This document shows positions 11,787 to 25,800 of a DNA stretch of 64,000 bases, in pieces. Every line of letters starts with the position of its first letter. The first letter of the stretch is position 1. The position numbers were made by a program, and so were the translations under genes. Location of the stretch: assembly GCF_021730395.1 (NCBI RefSeq), contig NC_069378.1:45831001-45895000 (forward strand), written 5' to 3'. A model generated the notes under the pieces. The model ran no database searches, was not told where the DNA came from, and was given only the letters and a program-made list of their open reading frames with translations. Source of the DNA: Mercenaria mercenaria (taxonomy: Eukaryota > Mollusca > Bivalvia > Venerida > Veneridae).

Positions 11787-12029
11787 TGAGCCGCGCCATG
11801 CGAAAACCAACACCAACACAGTGGCGTTGCGACCAGCATGGATCCAGACCAGCCTTCGCATCCGCGCTGTCTGGTCAGGATCCATGCTGTTCGCTTTCAA
11901 AGTCTATTGGAATTAGAGAAACTGTTAGCGAACAGCATGAATCCTGACCAGACTGCGCGGATGCGCAGGCTGTTCTTGATCCATGCTTGTCGCAAAGCCA
12001 CTATGTTGGTTTTATCATGGCGCGGCTCA
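11787..12029. mobile_element. Palindromic MITE in the 3' flank of receptor A
   Basis: The ends are inverted copies, tgagccgcgccatg... and ...catggcgcggctca, and the interior is self-complementary around gcatggatccagacc / ggatccatgctg. The matching flank of receptor B (about 47200-47230) continues from cgtgaaacacaaaa straight into related sequence with no such insert, so B shows the empty site. Confidence 0.85.
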
Positions 12030-12465
12030 AATAGATTATAATATTCATTTTTAAAGGTTTATCACTTATTGCATGTAAAACCAGCATTTACGAATAAACT
12101 GTTTTTACGATTTTATTTGTTCCGTTTCATATGCGTAAGCAAAATTTATACATGCGACCAATTTCTATTTCCGTTTACTTTGTGCACACAAACAATAAGT
12201 ATTCAATTCAATTCAATTTCCCAAGAGTACATTAAAGTTCAGTAAATTGAAATACGTCAACATACATCATATCACCAATAATAAAAAACGGTGGTTTTGT
12301 TAACAAAAGGTATTGTTTTAAAGAAGATACATCTATTTTTTATGAAATGAAGCCCTAGTTTTCAAGCAAGCAGCCCTACACAAACAACAATTGTGTTTGT
12401 TTTTCAAAATCAAGTCTTCTTGCCTTTTGTGAGACAGGAAGTCCTACATTTATATAAAACAAAAC

Positions 12466-15400
12466 TTATTTTGAAGCAAGTATTCCTAGTAAACAAACAA
12501 CAGTTGTTACAAGAACAAGAAATATGAACAGATACATGAAACATCTGTCCATTATGAGAGCCACTTCTTTCCACGAATACAGTTTAACATCGTCCTCTTT
12601 CTGATGACCATGTACAGGCTGATCTACGTCCATCAACTCCATATGTGTACCTCTAAAGCGTGGTCTTGCATTAGCATCATGTGCCATGTCATCTAAAGGG
12701 AGTTTACTGTTGGAAGCCGTCAATGTAGACCTTTTCTGAGGATTGACCTTTGGCTTTCTACAACACTTTTCACCTGTAAAAAAGATACTCTATTTTAAAC
12801 ACTTTTAGTCCAGTACATGTGCAGTAACACATTTACAATAAGGTACAGGAGACGATAATATTTCGTCAAACTTGACAAATTTGGTTTGATTGTATTATTC
12901 ATAAAAGTTTCATAAACCATTGCTATACACAGTATATTCTGAAGAAATGAAGAAATATAGAACTGCTAAACTGCTTTCATTCTTTTTCAAACATCTAAAT
13001 AATTACTTGAACGCTTTAAAATAGAAAAATAAAAACATGTAAGTATATTATGCAAAAGCAGTACAGATTGTCATATTTTATGCTATTCTGCACACTTAAA
13101 GCTAATATGTGAATCAAAAACAAAATTTAAAGCAATAAAATAATACGACGAAAATCTGTTTAAATATTAGAAATTGCGAACTGTACTGTGTGCAATACGT
13201 CCTGTTTTAAATTGTATTACATGGCCTCCATGCTGACGATTTCGTGACAGTACACAATAATTTCAGAACACGGGCTTAAAAATTATTGTGAAGAGATAGA
13301 ATTTATATTACATTTATACCGGTCAATTGACCGGCAAACCATATTCATGATATACAGTAACTTGAATATCTGCCTCTAATGCTATAAAAAACATAATACT
13401 AAAAATATCATTTCGTTTCTTATTTTCACAGCTGAATTATACAATAACAATGTTAATGAATGTCTTGTTCCTGACTTAATGCTGCAAAAACATTTTACTT
13501 ATTTATTTCAAAATGTATACAAGTTTCAGTTCAATATTACTTACCTTTAAGGAAATACATATATATATGCACTGAATTTAGATAAAATTTGTGTTGTATT
13601 GTTACAGTATTGTTTAAATTTTTAGTAAGTAGCTTTTTTGAATGCCCTATCATAACATTATGCATAATTGTCAACAGTGGATATTATACTCACCTTTCCA
13701 CATAGACATTTTCACGAGTAATACTCTAGTCAATGTTTGTACCCAGCGCGGTGGTTCCTCGTCATCATCATGGTTGAAATAAATGTCCAGCACCACAATG
13801 GTGAATACAACAGATAATGTACTCAACATCAGAATAATTGTAAGATATGTGGCTGTAAATATATATAATAAAAGATAAACTCGACCATGATCAATACCAT
13901 ATAATCGACCATGAGAAATACATGATAAAGATAACCTCGACTATGAAGAATACTGTAAAAATAAATCCGACCATGATAAGTAAATATAAAGATGAACTCG
14001 ACAAAGTCGACCATTATGAATAAATATAAGGATAAACTCGACCATGATGAATATATGTAAAGAAAAACTCGACCATGATTTTATTGAATACTATAAAAAA
14101 TAAACTCGACCATGACAAATATATATAAATTGAAATTAAACTCGACCATGAAAAATATATAATAATATACAGAAGTAAAGATGTTAAATGACTAATAACC
14201 AAACTATATAATAACATTGTACAAAAGTAAATAATGAATGACTTAAAGAAGGTATCATGTAATAATAATGTGCACAATTAAATGATAGAATGAACGAATT
14301 AGAATCCGTATTCTACAAAGCGATGCTAATAACATGATAGTGCCCATTTACAATTTCGACGAATATTTATTAGCTAGTTTATTGGTATCATCTGACATCG
14401 CTATTATTTACCATACAAATAACCGCATTTGTAAATTATTTGGTCAAACATGTAGAAACACAACACGTTTGGAGATGCTGTTACAACACGTGTAAAATTG
14501 AATATTCATACTATGTACAGATAGCACGTGCTTTTTCGCGAAAAAATATACACTGAATTCTTTAGGAATGGTTGGCCATACATGTCCAAATGTTTTAAAA
14601 GATTCTTTAACATTAAGCAATTATGCGTTAACGCTTTTCTAGCAAAAAAACGTGTTAAAAGTCAATTTAAAAAAGCAAATACATGTACATAAATTTCAGC
14701 TAAAACTAATTTGATTATGCATTATAGAGCCATTGTGCCTTGACGTTGGAACGTGAATATACAAAACGTTTCATGTAAAAACAACCTTTACTCTCCTGCT
14801 GAAACAGCAGCATGCAACACCCGTTTTTTGCATATCTTTAAATAATTCAAGCTAGATTATAGTAGAAGGTGTTTTTGTCACAAAAACATATGTCTCTACC
14901 CACCTATATATTCTAAGGATGGAAGAGGGGCATGGTTGTTTGTATTCAGGGCGATATGCACAACTATGCTTGGTAGTGACCACTCCTGTAAAGTTTCGTC
15001 GAGATACGGCCAGCAGTTTGGCCTGTTAAGACCTGAAAATATTTTCTATTTTTAGCTCTGCCAGCCATTTTGTGCAGCGAAACGAAACATGCCGGCGATA
15101 TGCACAACTAGGCTTGGTACTGATCACTCCTGTGAAGTATTGTCGAAATCCGGCAAGCTGTTTGACCTGGGAATGCAGGACAAGCTTAATGCGGACGGAT
15201 GGACGGGCAGACAGACAGACGGTAAAAGGCCAAACAATATGTCTCCGCCACCTATGGGTTAGACATAGTAAAATTCATTTGTGGAGACTGATATGCTAGA
15301 AACCGGTACTTACACAGTATGCTGGTACTCAAAGAAGTTTTTGGAATGTTATCAGCAATTAGCGTCAAATATACAGCATATGCGAGAAGAACTGTATAAA

Positions 15401-18400
15401 GCAAGGAATAAAACAACAATTAATAGACTATGTTTAACAAATTATCCAGAACCAAAGATATTGGCAGATTAAATTGACATGACTAAAGGATTTACTGTAT
15501 GAAACCACAGTTACTTAGTATACGATGTGGAATAATTTCTGTGGATAAAGTAGAATCTAGTTGGATCAATCCTTGATAACAATCCTGTTTGTTCGAAAAA
15601 AATCTATTTACTTTAGGTGCTAGTTAAAATCCGCGAATTGATATTCCTGCGAAAAAACCGTTTGCCATGAAATAATTTTACAGTAGCAGAAGTTGATGTT
15701 ATATAAGCACCTGTCAGCGACAGGCCTACTCGTTCCCCAGATTCTGGAGGCAGTTTGAACACAAACACAATCAGGGACGCCATCAGCAGTACAGGGAATA
15801 TTGTGTTCAAAATATGAAACAGTGGACGTCTCTTCATTTTTAACGTGAAATACAATCTGCAAAGCAAAACTTAAAGAAATGAGAACAAACATTTAAGACA
15901 ATACCGACTGTTGCATGTTTTCGGATAGTTTTGAATTTCGGATATCAAGTCGTTATCATTAGTTCAAGGTTTGTAAATATTGTAATGAGATGCTCAACTT
16001 TGACGAATGATTTGGCCAATTATTTCAATGTTACGTTAATTGGATGGCTCCGCTTTTAGGTTGTCCGGTTAGTTTTTAGGAGCTTGCTATTCGTTACATA
16101 ATTTCTGTTCCTGGTGATCTTAGCGATATGTAAATGATACTTGAATATTGTTCAATGTCTACATTTCTTTTGATCTCCTTCTAGTAGGGCTCATGATCAA
16201 ATATGGGTTGTTCTGTTGGTTGAGTGTGACAGCACTTACCTGTCATAGGCACTTCTATCTTGGGGCGATTTGGAAGCTGTTTCGGATGATGTTGTGGTTT
16301 CGATCAAATCCCATTCACCATTGGGCTGTTATGTTGTAAAAATAAATGAGTCTATTTTAATCGGACCTACTGCATACAACAATTAAATTAAAATTAAAGA
16401 AATTATGACATCGGAAATGCCTGAAATCATAGTGGGAATATCACGAGACATGTTGACAAATTTTAAAGACACAGCTGGTCGCCCGATCTACAATACCGTT
16501 TGTTCACTGATTCTTATTGTCAATAATTTCTTCATAATCTTAGGAACTGGCTGGATTGGTTTCAACATTCAACACATCTTTTCCCAGAATACCTTTTTTT
16601 CAAAGACACTTTCAAATAACTTTAATAACACTTTTTACACATGTTTAGTATTTATAACTTATACAGCTAACAGCAACCAGAAGAATGTAATCTATGAATT
16701 TATTCATCAGCTACATTAAAAACTATGATACATATTTACATGAAGTGCTTTAAAACTTACACTAAAGCTGTCGGTTGTGACTGGATCACGTGTAAAATAC
16801 AACGTAATATCATCCGAAGTGTATGCCCAAGTTGTCAGCACGATACTAGGAAACAATATATTAAGCAATTAATCAAGACATCAATTAATGTGAGAGATGA
16901 GTCTGATTGATGTGATATTGCTATGAAAGATTTTGATGGCAAATTGTATTTAGTAGAAACAATAAAATTAATTCAACAAAGCAAGCCGAACATTGGAAAT
17001 TTTACTTCTGTTGGGCGTTACTAAATCTTTTTGTTTTCAAACATAATGGTTAAAATCAGCCTACTCTAATATGTAATTATTAAGTACAAGTGTAAACGAC
17101 GCAAGAATAATGTATAACTGTAATTTGTTTTATATGATAAATTTGTCTTAACTAGAATTTGATTCTGCTTTAAATGATATTTTGGAATAAAAGAAAGTCT
17201 GTAGCCGAATGTGTACGCAACCTTTGAATATAGAAATAAGCTTGTGCTAGACACCACACATTGAATTGCTAAATTCGATTTACAGAAGAGAAAAAGGTAA
17301 GGGTACAAATCCCGGAAGTATAGAGCAACCCAAAGTCTTTTATTTACATGCATGACTTTTTTGTCAGAATATCATTCTATAGCCAGAAAACCTCACCTTC
17401 AAGTCTGTTTATCTAATAGAAGGACTCATCTGCAAGTCTATGCTTCGAAATGAAGGCCTCATCTGCATGTCTATTCATCCAAATGAAGGACTCAACTATA
17501 TATTTATTTATCTGAATGAAGGACTCACCTGTATGCCTGTTTATCTAAATGAAGGACTCACCAGCACGCCTGATTATCTAAAAAAATGACCCATCTGCAT
17601 GTCTGTTTCTCTAAATGAAGGCATCACCTGCAATTATGTTTATCTAAATGGAGGACTTAACTGCAGGTCTGTTTATCTAAATGAAGGTTTCACCTGCATG
17701 TGTGTTTTTGTCTAAATGAAGGACTCTCCTGTATGTCTGTTTATCGCAAGAAGGACTCCCCTGCATGACTCTTTATCTAAATGAAGGATGAACCTGCATA
17801 GCTGTTTATCTAAATGAAGGTTTCACCTGCGTGTCTGTTTATCTAAATGGAAGACTTACATCATGCCCGTTTATCTAAATGAAGGACTCACCTGCATGTC
17901 TGTTTATTTAAAGAATGTACTCACCTGCATGTCTGTTTATCTAAATGGGTGGCTCACCTCATGTCTATTTATCTAAATGAAGGTCTCACTTGCATGTCTG
18001 TTTGTAAAATATAGGACTCACCTGCATGTTTGTGTATCAAGCGGGTAGTATGTAATGTCAACATCACAGCTGGTTTCAAATATTCCACCTGGTGTCCAGT
18101 ATGCGACGCCACCCGAACTTATTCGTATTAACCAATTCTCGTCGCTAAATACCTCTAGTTCGTTAACACTACGTTCACAAAAATACATCATTATCACTTG
18201 TCAATGGCACGCAAAGCGGCATTACGAAATAATGAACACTTACTCTTTGGCTTTATATACAAATATTATTCAACAGATCAAATTACAACTTTTTTTTCAA
18301 AACCTTGTACATTCTACACTTCAGTAAGTAACGCACAATTCAGCAATTTTGGATAAAGTACATGTCAGCGATCTGACTTTCATATGTTTCAGACCATCTG

Positions 18401-19825
18401 ACACAACTACGCAGCTTGTCAAAGGACTTGTGTCTCAAAAATGAAACCCCAATGTGAATACTGCCTGAAAACGCTCCTAGGAACAGCAACTTGAAGTGGC
18501 ATCTGCTTGTTCCATAGGTAGTGTCTTCTGTCATTATTTGCAGCAGTAGAACATCACTTACTGTATCAGAACTGTATCAGTATTCAGAACCTTATATGTA
18601 TTCCGTGTTCATAAATATATAATTGTTTAGAGTTTAAAATTTTTTTGGATATGATTGAAATAAAATGCATATACATTTTATATCAGTCATATCCAAATAG
18701 AATTTAAACTCTAAACAGTTAAATATACATTTTATATCAATCGTATCCAAATAGATTTTAAACTCTAAACAGATAACTTAAACGTAATTATTTGGAATAT
18801 TTATTTCAATCTAAAATGCACTTAATTTCAAAACGTTTTGTATGAATAGATACAAAACATACTAAATTACAAATTAATAAAAGCAAAACCTATTTTATGT
18901 GAAACGTTGGAAACATCATGTTATAATGCGAATATATCATAAAGCTGCTCCAATACCTAGAGTGACTAAATACAATTGTTAAATAACTAGCGTATAAAAC
19001 TATTAGAATATAAAGCGATATATAACAGTATCTAGTTTATTTTATCAGATAAAATTGGTTACTATGTGCCTGAGGTAACAATGAGAGATATAACATATTT
19101 AAACAAAAACTTAAAGGATATCATATAGAATAACAATAGCAGGGAAATATCGTCCGACATAAAAGAAAGAGAAACTCATACGGTGTTAACGCTTAGCCTT
19201 ACATTTTGAGAAAAAAAACACACACCAAATCATAGAAAGAAAGAGTTGTTTCACATACAAATTAAACAGCACGTAAAGCATGTAAATTACTCTACGAAAC
19301 TAGTGTCAGTATACTGATATAAACATTGAATTTTGGAAAAGGACTGCCTAAAGGGGCTCTACTTCCGGACAGTTAAATGCCTTTATAAAAACTCACCATT
19401 TTCAAAGAACTGTTACATATGTTCGTTTTAATGCATTTGCAATAGCGTGCGAGTGTTGAAATTTCACATAACTAGGTGGAACACAGTTTTCAGCAATTGT
19501 TTATTTTTATTTCTTTACAAATGTCATTCATTTTCAAAAGGGAACAACTTTTTCAGAATATTTTACGTATCCGTCGTACGGGACAGTACGGCAGAATATG
19601 TAATGGTCAGGTAAAATATTGGTAAAGATGGTGTTCGTTTACCAAATATTTCTGTGCTGTGATGATATACTCCTAAACCTTAATACTGCTCTGCGGTGTA
19701 CTTCTGAATATTTACACTCGACCTATTCTTTTCCATTGACACTTTTGGGAGTTCATTTCGTATGCATGTACGTTCCATTCATTAAAGCAAACACTGTTAC
19801 CACCTTAAAACAATTTTGAATATTA

Positions 19826-19857
<32 letters not shown>

Positions 19858-22800
19858 ACATATTATCTACAAAACTTATTAAGAGACTATGTCAGTATAA
19901 CACTACTATTTAGCGATATAGTATGTGGTCTATAAATGTCGACCATAGTTTGACCTTTGAACATTCTAGATGATGAATCTATCTGTTGTTATGTGAAATA
20001 GTGTGTTGAAGATTCACTTTTTGTTACAATTATGGAGATTTATTTTATTTCAATAACTTGCAAAGGTCTCAGATGATTTACAATGTTCAAGAAACTTCAA
20101 TGTTTCACAATAACCATCGGTTAACATTTAAAAGAGAACTCTTGACATTTATATGCAATATCGATAGAATTATAAAAATGTACTTCACGTAACGTTTTCG
20201 CAGCTCGCTTTACAGGCATGATTGACGAATGTAACTTTTAAAAGCAAAACTGTGAACTTCAAGTACGGTGATCGTAGTTTTTCATCTGCTGCACTGCAGT
20301 TATCGAATACCTTTCCGGCTACCACCAGATATGCTAAAAGTTTGGATGCTTTCAAAAGATCATTAAAAGCACCTTTTTTCTTCAAGGTCTATTATTGTTC
20401 TTTTAAATATCTAGTATAATTAATATGTAGAGTCAAACCTGATTCTAGCTAACTTCCTCTGGTAATTTTAATATTGATATCTTTTTACTTTATTTTGTGT
20501 TGTATTGTGTGTCCATATCATTCTGTGGTATGCAGTTTGTACAGCGCTTTTGAACGTTTATTTTATAGATGAAAACAGACGCTATAAAATCTAGTAAATA
20601 ACAATAATATATTATTTAATGAATGGAAATGGTTGTCCTTTAGAAACAGGTGTCATTATCACGCGGCGGTTTTGGTATATAAAGCTAAAAACGCTACCAC
20701 CTAATTACAAAAGATTTGTTCAACTTTTCCAGTAATAACGCTTAAAGCCTTAGATCGATTTCAAATACCAATTTAGTAACTGTTACACCAAAACAAAGAA
20801 TTAATAACATTAAAGCCTCTTTTTCATTTATCTCTACACATTCCTACATATATTCGTTCTGTAACATCTCTAAACTCATTTTAAACGTAACTGAAATATT
20901 ATTTGTTACATGAATGTACCAACTTTGGTTTTAGATTAATATATGAAGTATTTGACTATAAAACTTACTCTGTTTTATGTATAATTTTTAAGTATGAATG
21001 CGATTTTGGATTATGTTTTCTGAGTGATTGTGGTGTAATTTAACGTTTGTACATTTTAATGTTATAGAAGGCCTTGTTTGACTTATGATGTTGTAAATGT
21101 TTTTATTTGGATGTATGTACATGATATCTTCTGAAAATAAAGAATTTGTTATTATTGTTATTATCATTAATATTAATGGTATTTGATATTTTAGTGTATG
21201 AATATATAGGATAAATACTTGCAACAAAGTAGCTATGTAGAGAATCATTAAATATGTGAGAATCATTAAATATGTGCTAATGCAATACTGAGAAGACTGG
21301 GAGTATGCAAGAAATAGTTGACGTTACAACGTCTAAGTAAACATCAGCCTCTCCAAGTGTGAAACTTTACCTGAACTTTAAAATCATTTTACCACTTTTA
21401 TCAACATTTTTTCTAAAAAAAAATACAATTCTATCTAAAAGAACTCCAAAACATCTGTTTGTTTAAATATGTACTTTATGACCGGTGTATATTAGATCTT
21501 ATCCATGATATTCGTTATATTTCGTGTAAAGTGCGTGTCTCTTTCTTTTCGTGGAAATATAATTAAGAAAACAAAGAGTTCCCAAAATCATGAAAATTCC
21601 AGACCTCTATATGTAATAGAAAGTGTCATGCTTTGCACATTACAACATAATTTAGCTCACCTATTTTCTACTAATAGCGTTGGTCGCCACATATATTTCT
21701 CATTGGAGAAAAGTGATGTAATGCTGGTATAATTTGTTTCTGAGCTCCAATCAAGTCTTCCGTCAGCCCATTTCTAAAATCAAGTTATATTGCAATGAAT
21801 TATAGGGAAACACATGAATTGTCTTGTTAAAACATCTGCAAAGGATTCTGCAGAGGCTATTACAGATAACAAACATGAATTAACGCTGTTCTTACACAAA
21901 ACGTGAATACTATGTGGATTAACAATAATTTTGTTTTAAACTTATTTTGATTATGCGTTAGAAGGCCGTTAAACTTGTACATTTCTCCACAGCCTGCGAA
22001 TAATTATATAAGAAGTTTTGTTGAGAGCACTTGATCTCATTCTTAACGCTTGTTATGGAAACTTTCCTTTGACCTTTTCAACATGATAAACATGGCAAAA
22101 CATACAAATAGTCATCTTTAACATTTTTTTCCATAAAATGTTACGTTTAAAGCTAAACCACAAAAATAATCGATCATTTTATTCATAGTGCATGACGCTA
22201 TCTCAAAGAAATCTAACCACGATAACGCATTAAGCGGCACTTTAACTTGTGGCTGTAAGATATAGGTGGTCCAAGATCACAGGTGTTAATGCTACACGTG
22301 GTTTCAGCGTCATGTGGTCTCTGTTTACGGTTGGTCTTAAGTACAGGTTTGACCGTAAAGTACATGCTCAAAAGTCCAAAAGTTAAATTATTAGCGCTGA
22401 TAGTATCTATTATTGTTCAAAATTTAGTTGAAAATGTTGAATATTCGCGGTACATGCTCCTCACTCGAAACCTGGTCTATATGATTGTACTGAAGATCTT
22501 TACTCACTGGTTTAGATAAATTGGTAAAAAATATTTGGAGAGAGAATTTATGGTATTAGACGATTTGTCCTGGGCTCTTGAGCAACACAAAATGCGGTTA
22601 TCTAATATGTCACATTTTCTGAATTAAGTATTGGGGAAAATAAGAAAATAAGTAACAATTTTCAAAGAAAGCAAAAACAGTTGAACAACATAAACACCTT
22701 TGGTAACGGTAGTCTTATGCTAGGATAAAGGTTTCCCCATAGGCGTAAATGAACTTTTCATTAATAAAAATGTATTAAACACAATACATTTCATACCAGT

Positions 22801-25800
22801 CACATCTAGAGCTATTAGCAATATTTTGAATCACAAATTTGAGAGGGTATTGTACAGTATATATTGGGAGAAGTTTACGTTTTTAATCAACACATTCTAT
22901 TACCTCTCTGCGGCTCAGTCCATTATCTTTTGAAAGAATAAGATTTGAATGATTGCAATTTTAACTACCTTCTATTTATGTTACTTATAAGATAAACAAG
23001 GAAAAACATAACACTGTATTGGCGTTATGAAAAGAAAATAGTGATATGTAATTTAAAGGCAAAAGAATGACAATACAACATGATGCAAAAATGATGACAA
23101 CGAAACTATTCGTAGTTACGTACTTTAAATCACATTATAGTGAATAGAATATGGAGCAAAATCTTGCAAAGATGTTCCCGTTTGTGAAGAAAGCACCGCA
23201 TTTTGCGTTAAATTACTTTAAGGCAGTCCAAATCCTACAAGAGGAGAAGTCACGTTCTATCTATCTCCATTACCTGTGACGTCAATAGTTTGCCATATTT
23301 CATACAGAGTATGTGTCGTCACGTAAAACATCAATACGGCGGTTTTCTTTCGCAACTCCCTGCATTTCGACAAGATCAGTTTTTACGATCCTGGAGCGCG
23401 ATTTGAAAGAACGGCGTATTGCTCCCAGATGGATACCCTATTTGGTTGTTGCCGAGGACCAAAAAAAGGCGTGTTTCGGCTACCCGGAAATTATTAAAAC
23501 TGTATCCTAAATTCAATCTGTGAACAATTTCTAATCTTGTGACTACTGACGAGACATTGGTACATTATTTCCAGTGCAGAAACAAAATATGAACTACCAA
23601 ACAGAGGAGACCTCCTGTAGCTAAATAATTATAAGTGTAAAGACGGTCAGGTACGCTGTTTTCTGCAATAGTCGTGGAGAAACTGTTCAAGAAGCGACTC
23701 CGCGTTGTAGGACAGTTACTGGCAAAATATATTGTGAAGTCGTACTGAAAGGCTTGAGAAAAGGTTGAAAAAAAGACTGGGCGTGCTAGGTTTATCAGGT
23801 AATAGCCTTACTGCATGACAAGTCTCCGGCTCACAAGTCCTCTTAGTGAGACAGTGTTTGAAGCACAAAGGCGTGTCTGTTTTACCACACCTTCCTTACT
23901 CGCCTGACCTTGCCTCTTGTGACTTCTTTTTATTTCCGAAACTCAGAAAATTCTTTGAGGGTTGCAGATGTCACAACAGAAATGCTATAGGGTCAGCCAT
24001 TTTCCAGTATCTCCAGACTTACCAAAAAGACTATGAAGGTGCTTTTCAGAATTGGTTCCAAAGGCGAAAACTTACAGGCTGAATACTTCAAAAGTAGGAA
24101 ATGAAATAAATCTCCCATGTTTGTGTTATTTTGTGTTTTACAGGCGAAGTTGCAATACTTATTGAACGGACCTCGTTCATGTATTCTTTTCTTCCAGCTT
24201 TGGTGGCAGCGGAAATAATCACCACACATGGAATTTAACCTTTGAGTTCTGAATGATTTGAACGTCATTGAAAACGCACTCTTTTGTATGCTTTTGTAAA
24301 GGAATAATCATGGCGGGTTTGGCAGTTTCAGCAAAGTGGGGACCACGGTTTACCGGTAATCTAACATCCACTGTATTATTTCTGTTTCAGTCGTGATTCG
24401 CAGTTGCACCATGCTTTCGAATAATATTCTTATTCGATACAGTATGATATTAGATGGTTTAAAATTTGGCACGAATTCTTATGTCGACCAAACGTAAACG
24501 ACGCTGACAGATAAATGTAACAGCATACATTACCGTCAACAAACTGTTCACATCATATACGACAGCGCTATTAGTCATTTCGATCAACTCTTTTCTTAAT
24601 ACTGTGAAATCATTAATATTCGTTGGGGACTAATTTTTGTGGATTTCGTGGTTGAGTCAATTCATGAAATTTAATCCCAACGAACAAGTAAAATTCCAAA
24701 ACATTTTATGTTCAAAAGTTGAAATCCACGAATTCATATACCCACGAAATTGCCGTTTTGACCAAAACCACGAAATTTCATGCCCATGAAATTAAATAAT
24801 TTACAATATCAGTTCACGTAGAAAAATAAGCATATAATAAATTTGGAAACATTTTGGTGCGGGATAAGCTGAAAACACTTAGTCTCTCTTATATGCTTTC
24901 TTAGCTGTGCACTCATCAAAATATTATCTTCGTATTCAACAGATCAAATAACCTACATGTACATTTTTTAAGTATAATTTAGCTCATTTTTAAAATTTGT
25001 TTCGAACTTATTTGTAAATACAAAGCACTAAAGTTGTGCGAACACTGCAGAATAGTAGATCGCAACAATTGCATAGATTTTGTTTAATGACACTTTGTAA
25101 AAAAACGAATTATCAGGTCAAGAAAATCTATTGTGAAATAGAATATGAAAATATGAAAACAATATTATTTACCATTGTGAAATATCCTGATGTCGATAAA
25201 ATCTGGTCTTTTATGTCCTGAAATAAAAATATTGATTTGTATAAACTATTATTAACTTTATCATGATATCAGAGGTTGTAACTGACCAATCAAAGAGCTG
25301 CATTTTCGAGTACCCTCCTGTTTCCACTTGGACGAAGTATTTCTACAATGAACATATAGCGACTTCAGAAATAAATATCATACTATTTCAGAAATCAAAT
25401 TATATTTTGACTTTACATGACCAAAGTGATGCTACAAACAACAAAATTTCGAAGTTTCTTTGAAATTTTATATGGATTTAATCCTTTGTTTTTAGTTTAA
25501 ATTTTGAGATTTTACACAGGAAGTATATGGTAAAGTCCGAGTAAAATGTAGTCATTACCAAGGTGGAATAAGTATCATTTCGTAATGCTTCAAACATATT
25601 GAAATTATGAATACGACTGATCTTAGTCGCAACAACATCCCAAAGTTGTTATATATATAATATAGCTTCACGACAATTGGTTAAGTTAAGATAACCAGTT
25701 CAAACTTTCAAATTCTATGGATTGCATTCTTTTTTTCACATATGGTCACTTCATTGCCAAGTAAATAACTGCATGGGGACTCCATGGCCGAGTGGATAAG

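Noticed and set aside
16148-16910. Plus-strand frames over receptor exons 6 and 7
   Set aside because: They are antisense shadows of exons that read correctly as receptor sequence on the minus strand.
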